Source: Lindgomyces ingoldianus (taxonomy: Eukaryota; Ascomycota; Dothideomycetes; Pleosporales; Lindgomycetaceae). Taken from it: a stretch of DNA of 64,000 bases. The notes beneath the pieces are model-generated. The model was not told the origin of the DNA, did not search any database, and saw nothing but the letters and a program-made list of their open reading frames with translations. The stretch lies in NCBI RefSeq assembly GCF_010093535.1, contig NW_022985166.1, positions 176,892-240,891 of the forward strand. Reading direction: 5' to 3'. Of the stretch, positions 56,855 to 64,000 are shown piece by piece (within the stretch, counting starts at the first letter, position 1; every line of letters starts with the position of its first letter). A program made the position numbers and the translations under genes.

Positions 56855-57970
56855 ACGTACCTAACGGGTTGGCCGGCCACTTTTGCCAAGCCCCTACCAA
56901 ACTCTACCTATCTACATAATGCCTTAACAACAACACTAGATTAAATCTTCTAAATAACATTAGATACAGCTTGCTCTTTAAGCTTTTAAATAAGACTTAA
57001 AACTTTCCTTATAACGTGCTGCAGCTATCTATAATGTCTTTTACACAATACTAAGCAATTAACGCGCTAGACAGCCTTTATAAGCAGAATTCTAGCCTAA
57101 ATTAAAGAATCTAACTAAGCTTAAAAAAAAAAGTTGTTGTTAAGTACATACTTAAGCTTATAACACACAGATTTCCTCTTAGGCTTGTAGCTGTAGCTAA
57201 TATAGCTAATTCCTTGCCTACAAAGCGCAATCTAGGCTAGGTTAGCTTAAACTAGACTAGTATGTAAGTTAAGCACTGCCTTAAGTTTATAATAAAGTTT
57301 AATTATAAGTATAATTATAAAAGAGCACTTTATAAGAATCTAGAGGTTATCTAGGGCTAGTTTTGCCTAGTAGCTAACATAAAAGCTAAGTATAGTATCT
57401 AGAATAAAGATAAGTATAACTTTAATAAGTTAAGCTTTATAATAGGCTAGATATTAACTAAAGCAGTTATTACAGCTTTAAAAAGACAAAGACAGCTAAA
57501 AGTAATACAGTAAAGTAATAAAAAGTAGATAATAGTTATCTAAAGCATTAATATAACAAAGTAGGCTATAAGATTATAGAGCTTTAAGTAGTAAATAAAG
57601 CTGCTACGCAACATAGATTACATAAAAAAAAGTAGATTTAGGCAAAAAAGACCTTAATAGTTAAGAATAAAGCTTATTTAACTGCTTTAAAGGAGTTTAG
57701 AGCGCGTAGTAATAGGAAGAAGCTAAAGACGCAGGTGCGCGCTAAAAAAGGTAAGCTAAGTTAAAGGCAATATAGGCAGTGCAATTAAACTAGGCATAAC
57801 TTATGTACATGTAAGTAAGTAGTAGAAGTAGACTCTAAATAATATCTTATGTTATATTACTTTATACAGGGCTAAAGTAGGCTGTTTTGTAAGAGAATAG
57901 AGTAGTTTTAGTAGAGGCTTAGCAAAAGTGGCCGGCTAACCTGTGTGGCCAGCTAACCTGTTAGGTACGT
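56855..57970 (+). mobile_element. P3 element copy c, with one 17-bp repeat missing
   Basis: 1116 bp flanked by TA (56853-56854 and 57971-57972), opposite in orientation to copies a and b. The left end has tip ACGTACCTAA and a single CGGGTTGGCCGGCCACT, then TTTGCCAAGCCCC. The right end keeps two repeats. The transposase relic keeps the N-terminal region (VVVKYILKLI, VAVANIANSLPTKR), YNFNKLSFIIG and the C-terminal GSAIKLGITYVHV-frame knuckle; the middle of DDE is deleted as in copies a and b. Confidence 0.82.
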
Positions 57971-60560
57971 TATACTTAATTAAAGATGTGTTAGTAAGGG
58001 TTACCTTAAATAAGTTTTTTTTTATGTAGAATAGAATGCTTTGTTTATTTACCTAGTCTTTATTTATTATAGTAAAGGTGCATCTGCTGTCTATAAGGGC
58101 TAGTCTAGGCTATCCTTTATAGGTGAAAGTAGTTGTTAGGCTGTGTCTTATCCCTTGTCCTACTGCTACTAGGGCTAATATGTTATAAAGGGTTTCTTTA
58201 TTTAAAAAAAGGTAAGAATTAATGTCTTAAGAATTATTATTAAACTTATTTCTTTTTTTCTTATAGATTTAGTGCTTATAGTTATAGTAGTTAGCTGCTT
58301 TACACTTATAATTTTTAACTAAGTAATGTAACATTAGATAGTCTTTCTTTCTTACTGCCTTCTACTAAAAGTAGTAAAACTTATAGTTATCTTATTTATT
58401 ACACTTTACCTATTTTTCTTATTTATAGGGAGGGGCTATCTAATAGGTGTAATAGTTTATAGTTTTGCAGGCTAAGGCTGTTTCTTACTATAGGTATCTG
58501 TTATAGTTCTTTTCCTATGTAGACTACTAGCCTGCCTAGTGTTTGTTGTCCTAATGCTTTACATAATAACGCTGTGTGCATTAGTACTAGAGGTATAGAT
58601 AATTGTTAGGTCTATGTAACATATTAAGAGGGCTCTTTTAAGTCTACTATAGGTATTCTTGTGTTTATACTAGTTATATAGGGTGCTCTTTCTACTAGCA
58701 GTTGCTAGTGCTATAGGTGTTACTTCTATAGAGAACACACTGTCTATAGTTTTATTGTATTACTAAAGCTTTTCTAGAGATTACTAGGCTAGGTAGTAGT
58801 ATTTTAGGTTTTCTAGGTACTAGTTCTAGTACCCTAAACTAAGCAGGTCTTTTTAGTCCTTCTAGTTTTTAATCTTTAATTTTAATAAAAAACTGCTATT
58901 ATTTTTTTTATCTATAATGTTGTACTTAACTCTAGCTATTCTTTGTATTATATTAAATGTAAAGTAGTTGTTGCTAATGTTTATCTAATAAAGTAAAACT
59001 ATATAGTAACTTAGATAGTTATAGCGTAGACTATACTTCTAGCACTTACATTTCTAGAACCTTCTAGAGAGTTCTCTTACTAAAGTACTAAAGGTTTAGT
59101 CTTAAAAAGAGAACTATTTTTTTTAAATATTTATAATATATCTTTAAATCTAAGTCTCTTTTTTATATTTTTTAAAAATTATAAGGTCTTATAACACTAT
59201 ATTTAAGCTACTAAAGTTTTAAATAGCTACCTTTTAATACACTTTAAAGTAGTTATTTAAAGAGTAGTTTTCTCTACATTACTAGTAAAGTTTATTATTT
59301 AGTCTTTTTAATATTTTCTTATCTATAAGGCTATATTTAGCAGTAATAGCTTTTATTATTATAGTAGTATTTTTATTCTCCCTCTTTTAGAAGTCTAGGC
59401 AATTTTAGTAAAAATATCCTACTTTTTTATAGTTTAAGTAGGCCTTATTCTCTAGCTACTTTTATTATTTCTTTATTAAAAGCAGCCTATTGCGTCTTAG
59501 AACTTAGCTCTTTTTAAAGAAAAAGCTTTATGTATGCTTTATATAACTAAGGTCTATTAGTTTTTTATTATATTATAAAAGCTTTTTCTTTTTAAGAATA
59601 AACTTTAGTCTTTAAAAAGTTCTCTTTTATTTTTTTTCTCTTTTACACTTTTTATAATAGTTATTATAAGTTATTACTTATATAATAAAGTTTTTAAAAG
59701 TAGTTAGTTTATTACTATGTATAAATTTATCTTTTACTATTTTACTTAGTCTGTTATAAAACATGCAGCAGAGGGCTTTTTAATCTATCTATCTGCAGAT
59801 AGCTAATTATTCTCTAAAGTGTGCTACATAGTTCTAGACTAGGCTACTGCTCTACTTTATAGTGTTTAGTTTATTAGCTGTAATTTTTTTTATTTAAGGT
59901 CTTATAAATAGCTGTTAGGGCTTCTTTAAAAATTTTAACACTACTAAACACTTTTTCTATTTTAGAGGTAAGTGTTACGCTATTAGCTCTAAAATCTATC
60001 TAGTTGTCTATGTAAGGTTAGAACTAGATTACAGAAGAGCCTTCTAGGTATAGTCCTATCTAGAATATTATTTCTGCATTAGTCTAAAATGCTTCTTTAT
60101 TATATTACATATAAAGATAAAATTTTATAAAGAATAAGTAAAAGTCTTTTAGTGATTTTTTAAAAGGCTTTAAAAAAGCTAGCTTTAAAGTCTTCTTAGC
60201 TATAATGCTTACTTTTTTTATTAAAATGTTTTAAATTTTTACTAGCTTTACTTATAGTTTATATATTTAATAAGTGTAACTAGTAGCTTTCTAGAGGCTT
60301 AAAGGTCTAAAAGGGGTTTATAATTCTACTGCTTTTTAGCAAAGGTTAGTAACTTTTTATTTAAGTTTTTCTAACTTACTAATTTTTTTACTAATTTGCT
60401 AAAGTTCTTTAATGTTGTCTTAAATTATATTAATTTATTTTACTAGAATAGCTTTACTTTAACTAGAAACTTTTATAGATTCTAATAAAGCTGTGTAGGC
60501 TATGTTAGAATCTAGGTTATGTTAAGAGGTATTTATACTTTTTAAAGAGGTAGTGTTTAA

Positions 60561-60868
60561 TGTTATAATCTTTACTTTATAGAAACACTTAGGTCTAATA
60601 GTGTTCCTAAAGAATAAGTAGAACAAGTAATAAGAGGCTAACTAGTAGAGTGTACAGTCTTACGTACAGGCTAATAGGCTATTAGAGGGGGGAAGGGTGA
60701 CTAGATTGTAGTTTGCCCTGTATGCAGCAGTAGAAAGGCTAGGTTAAATAGTCCTGTTAGACAGAATTAGAGGTATATATAGTGTAAGATATATAAATAG
60801 TATTACAGCTTTTTAGAAAGCTAAATGCTACTTAGTCTATATAAAAAATAAACTAAACATTAAACACA
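60561..60868 (-). repeat. 5' LTR of the right chromovirus
   Basis: 308 bp, TGTTATAATCTTTACTTTA to TTAAACACA. It aligns with 6100-6439 through TTTGCCCTGTATGCAGCAG, GGTTAAATAGT and TAGAGGTATATATAGTG. It lies upstream (in minus-strand terms) of the gag relic, as a 5' LTR should. Confidence 0.6.
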
Positions 60869-61299
60869 CTTTCTAAAGTTTATTTAATATAGAAATTATA
60901 TACATGTACTAGAGGTGCTAAGGGGAGCAGGAGGAGTTTGTAGGAGCCTGCTAAGGGGAGCTCCTTAAGCTCCCTTAGGCTCCCTAGACTTGCAGCCTGT
61001 CCTCCTATTAGACAACGCATTCCTCCATTACCGCAGGCAGCTGTGCTGCGTCCGTGTCCTCCGACTGGTCCATAAGCGAGCCCTGTCCCAATCCAGCTAG
61101 ATTGTGGAGCACTGCTGGTGGAGTTACGCTGGTCCAACCGTAGACCGTAACAATAAGATACTTTGTTTTGTTACCTATCCCCTAGGAAAAGTAACAACAG
61201 AGCACCTACGCCCTACAAGGTACTTTATTTAGTTACCTATCCTTTAGGATAGCAGATTAATCCTTTGCATTATACAGCAAGCTCTGCTACTGTACAAAG
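60869..61299. other. less-mutated island, unassigned
   Basis: 60900-61140 is GC-balanced, with AGGAGCCTGCTAAGGGGAGC-type purine-rich sequence and an 85-codon minus-strand frame (60880-61137). Read reversed, it begins TGTTACGGTCTACGG at 61150. It may be part of another LTR, which would make the frame fortuitous. An imperfect direct repeat (ACTTTGTTTTGTTACCTATC and ACTTTATTTAGTTACCTATC) lies at about 61150-61170 and 61222-61242. Confidence 0.35.
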
Positions 61300-62820
61300 T
61301 AAGGAGGAGATAGTGCAAGACACACACTAAAGCTATTAAAGCTGCACAACCTAGCAGCTAGACAACAGCAGTACCTGCGCGATCTACTAGAAAAGCAATT
61401 AACTATACTATTATAATAGAATCCTACTAGCAACTAACAACTCTGCGTAATAACAAGAAAAATAAGAAATAATTTCTGTTATATAAATAACTTATAAAGA
61501 ACATAGAGATATTAGAGGCAACACTACAGAACAAGACTAGCCTAAAGTACTAGAATAATAAGATTAACATGTTAAAAGCTTTAACAAGCTTATAAACTTA
61601 ATTATATATAAGTTATATAATTACTAATCTACACATAACAACTTAAAAGGGCGCTACTTTTCTAAGTTTGTATATAGAGGATTTTAAAAAATAGACACTA
61701 TAAGACTTCTTAGCACTTAGCTACACGTTTAAAAGGGAGCTTATATAAGTGCTAAAGAATAAGAGAATTACACTATAGCTAGGCACTAAAGGTACCTAAG
61801 CCTAAAAGCTATATAATATAGCATAAGAGAAAGTAATTACACTAAAAAGGCTTTATACATAACCTTTATTACTATATAAGGCTCTACATAGAAGTAGACT
61901 AAATATAATGCTACTATTAACACTAAATATACTAGCATTACCTGCTCTTACACCTTAGCTAGCACTACACTAATTACTGTATAAACAATACATGCTACTC
62001 TACCTAACGCCTGCTCTACACCCTTAATTGTACACACCACTGCCTACAGTAGTGTATGCACTACTAATACTACCTGCACAATCTATACTACATTATAACC
62101 TGTACAAACTTCTACTCTAAAGAGAAACTACTAAAGAAAAACTTCTAGTAGACAAAATTATATAATTTTAAAAAGTATAAAAAAAAATTCTACACAGGTT
62201 AACTATATAACATTTTTATAAATAAAATAAGAATCTTTATTAATTTATGTTAATAGCTAAATATTTAAAAAACTTAGTACACAGACATCTTTCTAGATAT
62301 CTTAAAAGGTTAGGTGAATATGTACTATATATATAACATAGGCTCTAGATATAACTAGAAGCATTTATACAACACCTTAAGCAGTTACTTTAACACTAAT
62401 GTAAACTATAGCTAGTACTAGATAGACTAGATAATAATAACTTTTATATAATGCTAATAAAAAAACTTTAATAAAACTTTATAACTATAAAGTTTTTAAA
62501 ATAATAATTAACAAGCTTATACTTATATAAAGGGCATTAGAAATAGAGTTTTAAAGAGATGTTTTACTACACACTGCTGTTATATAAGCTTATTAAGGAT
62601 AACTAGAACTAGAACATGCTATGTTTACTATTAAGCCCTTATGTAAAGCCTTATTTAGCAACTTATAAGCATTACTTTAAGTTACTATAGACTAAAGAGT
62701 AAACTAATACCTCTAGAAACTGCCTAATGTATACTACATAGACTGCTAATATAACTTTGCATAATAAAAGTCTACATAACAAAAAGAAAGCTTCTCTCTG
62801 CGCAGAAAAGAATAATATAA
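61300..62820 (+). pseudogene. Copia-type gag relic, diverged family
   Basis: Plus-strand frames with stops. The stretch at 62390-62600 (FNTNVNYS*Y*ID*IIITF, KLILI*RALE) aligns with the gag tail of Copia-1 at 43190-43400, but is clearly more diverged. Upstream 61300-62300 holds fragments of similar character with no catalytic motif. Confidence 0.4.
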
Positions 62821-62879
62821 AAGATTTTTATTTAGGTTTAGGCTACAATCTAGAGACAACTGTATATAGATAAAAAAGT

Positions 62880-63860
62880 GTATTTTACTTTTATATAGTT
62901 TTTTTAAAGTATCTTTATTACCTTTTACATAGCGCTTACTTATGTAATAATATTTAGTAATAGTAAAAAGTCTAAGTTAATTCTTAGGTATGCTCTAAAG
63001 ACTAGTAGTGTAGGTACTAGACTATGCAGGCTAGCTGTGTTGTTTAAAGCCTTAACTACTATCTATAGAATAGCCTTATTATCTATATAGTTACCTAGCT
63101 TAGTCTTTAAGATGTTAAACACTTATTAGAAAAGTGTGTACACACACTTAACTTTTCTAACTACTTAATATACTTTTATAGGCATCTGCTTATATATAGC
63201 TTTTATAATTTTTACATAAGCTTAAAAATTCTCTAAAGTAAAGTTTATACTAAAGTTATGCATAATATAGTCTAAAAGTTCTTAATAAGTGTTAATCTAG
63301 CATTTACATAGTACATCTTAAGTATTTTATGTAGACATAGATTTTAGAAATGTAGCAGCTTAAAATAATATGTTTACATTAATAACATATAAAACATCTT
63401 TATTATTAATTTATATAACATTAATAATAACTTTATAGTTAAAGTAAGTGTTATTTTTAATTATAAACTTAAATCTTTATAAGGCCTAGTTATATAATTA
63501 GTAAAAGTAGTAAAACTTTTTAATCTTTTCTAATACTATAGCATTAATGTTATAGCTAGCGCTAGTTAGCATTTTTTAAAGCTTCTTTATGTAAAGGTGT
63601 TTAAATTAGTAGTAAAAGCAGTAAAGTTCTAATTTAGTAAAAAAAGATATAAATTTTTTCTTACTAATGTTAAAAAAAAAGTGTTCTTATTTTTATATAA
63701 TAAAGATAGTAGTTTTATCTTTATATATAATAACATTTAAAATGTTATTAAAGTATGCCTTAGGTTAGTTAGCATTTACTAGTAATAGTAGAAATAGTGT
63801 TAAAGTCTTTAAAATATAGTATATAACTAGACTAATTAAGTTCTAGATTTATATAGTACT
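62880..63860 (-). pseudogene. Copia-type integrase relic, diverged family
   Basis: Minus-strand frames match the Copia-1 integrase segment by order. They read KIKKFYYFYQLYNQAL*RFKF (63480-63540), DVLYVINVNILFQAATFLKS (about 63360-63420), NFSINFTLENF (about 63220-63250), and AVKALNNTASLHSLVPTLLV (about 63000-63060). Opposite in strand to the gag relic on its left, so the pair is rearranged or comes from two copies. Confidence 0.55.
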
Positions 63861-64000
63861 TGTCTGAATAGCAGTATTTAGATACGCGGTTGGGCGTCAC
63901 GTGACATAGTCTTGTGTCACAGTTGTACGCACAGACAGATAAATACCCTTTCCTTCGCACAGACTTAGAAAAACAAGAATCAACACCAGTTACCTGCAAC
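63861..64000 (+). repeat. Copia LTR, cut by the window edge
   Basis: 140 bases, TGTCTGAATAGCAGTATTTA onward, nearly identical to 40012-40150 (same GATACGCGGTTGGGCGTCAC block). Remainder outside the window. Confidence 0.8.

Larger units (their letters stand above)
50826..60560 (-). pseudogene. chromovirus (Gypsy) gag-pol relic, right copy, with nested P4 array and P3
   Basis: Three pieces (50826-52886, 56571-56854, 57971-60560) form one minus-strand element. Motifs read right to left are: a gag zinc knuckle AYLNYKKVGYFY*NC at about 59395-59450 (Cys codons changed to Tyr); a protease-end motif IILGYN*LRAHNPAIN at about 56700-56760; the reverse transcriptase core VYLDNVLIY at about 52150-52185; the integrase zinc site CNTCNKNN at about 51080; and IIINFIIKLPLSKKLET at about 50955-51005. 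The left end is cut within integrase, so chromodomain, antisense ORF and 3' LTR are lost. The 5' LTR is 60561-60868. Heavy RIP. Confidence 0.78.

Noticed and set aside
60880..61137. 85-codon minus-strand frame of normal GC
   Set aside because: Probably part of an LTR-like segment starting TGTTACGG; no homology recognised and no gene structure around it.

Overview
The window looks like a compartmentalised genome of a filamentous ascomycete (Pezizomycotina, possibly a dothideomycete; the species cannot be named from this sequence). The evidence is: short introns of 53-74 nt with GTRAGT donors, CTRAC-like branch points and AG acceptors; two gene-bearing blocks of ordinary composition (about 1-3230 and 29930-32400); and two very AT-rich, TpA-rich blocks (about 3240-29930 and 32400-64000) made almost entirely of transposon relics. 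Their reading frames carry the changes expected of repeat-induced point mutation (RIP): Gln and Trp codons turned into TAA/TAG, GAT/GAC into AAT/AAC, TGT into TAT. Feature names such as P1 or LTR-A are labels used only here.

Host genes: a truncated hypothetical gene at the left edge (minus, 1-753); an uncertain minus-strand gene around 960-1619; a probable spliced gene with an apparent frameshift ending at 2430 (plus); and one well-modelled four-exon gene at 30852-32245 encoding a SET-domain protein with an N-terminal signal peptide and a 26-nt micro-exon that carries the RINHDC core.

Mobile DNA: (1) pogo/Fot-type DNA transposons with TA target duplications (P1 to P4 plus two remnants). All have the same end plan, a 10-bp tip followed by two tandem 17-bp repeats whose sequence is family-specific. 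(2) A 1.1-kb foldback derivative of P1, four copies, each 1099-1101 bp once nested DNA is removed. (3) Internally deleted 1.13-kb P3 copies. (4) A head-to-tail P4 array at 52887-56570. (5) One Tc1/mariner element (32839-34166). (6) Two copies of a hAT-like non-autonomous element (13842-20930 and 47656-48645), the second holding a 180-base N gap. (7) Chromodomain Gypsy elements (chromoviruses) at 6100-13841, 26429-28989 and 50826-60868, with an antisense coiled-coil ORF after the chromodomain in the two copies that retain that region. (8) Copia elements, including one complete 5888-bp copy (41656-47543) with both LTRs and a 5-bp target duplication. (9) Several families of 180-330 bp solo LTRs, many with perfect 5-bp target duplications and some scarcely mutated.

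The layout is strongly nested. For example, a hAT-like element holds P2, which holds a P1 foldback; the same hAT-like element also holds a second P1 foldback and a full-length P1. A P1 foldback at 32527-35170 holds a Tc1 element and a solo LTR. This gives a relative order of insertion. No rRNA, tRNA or CRISPR array was recognised.
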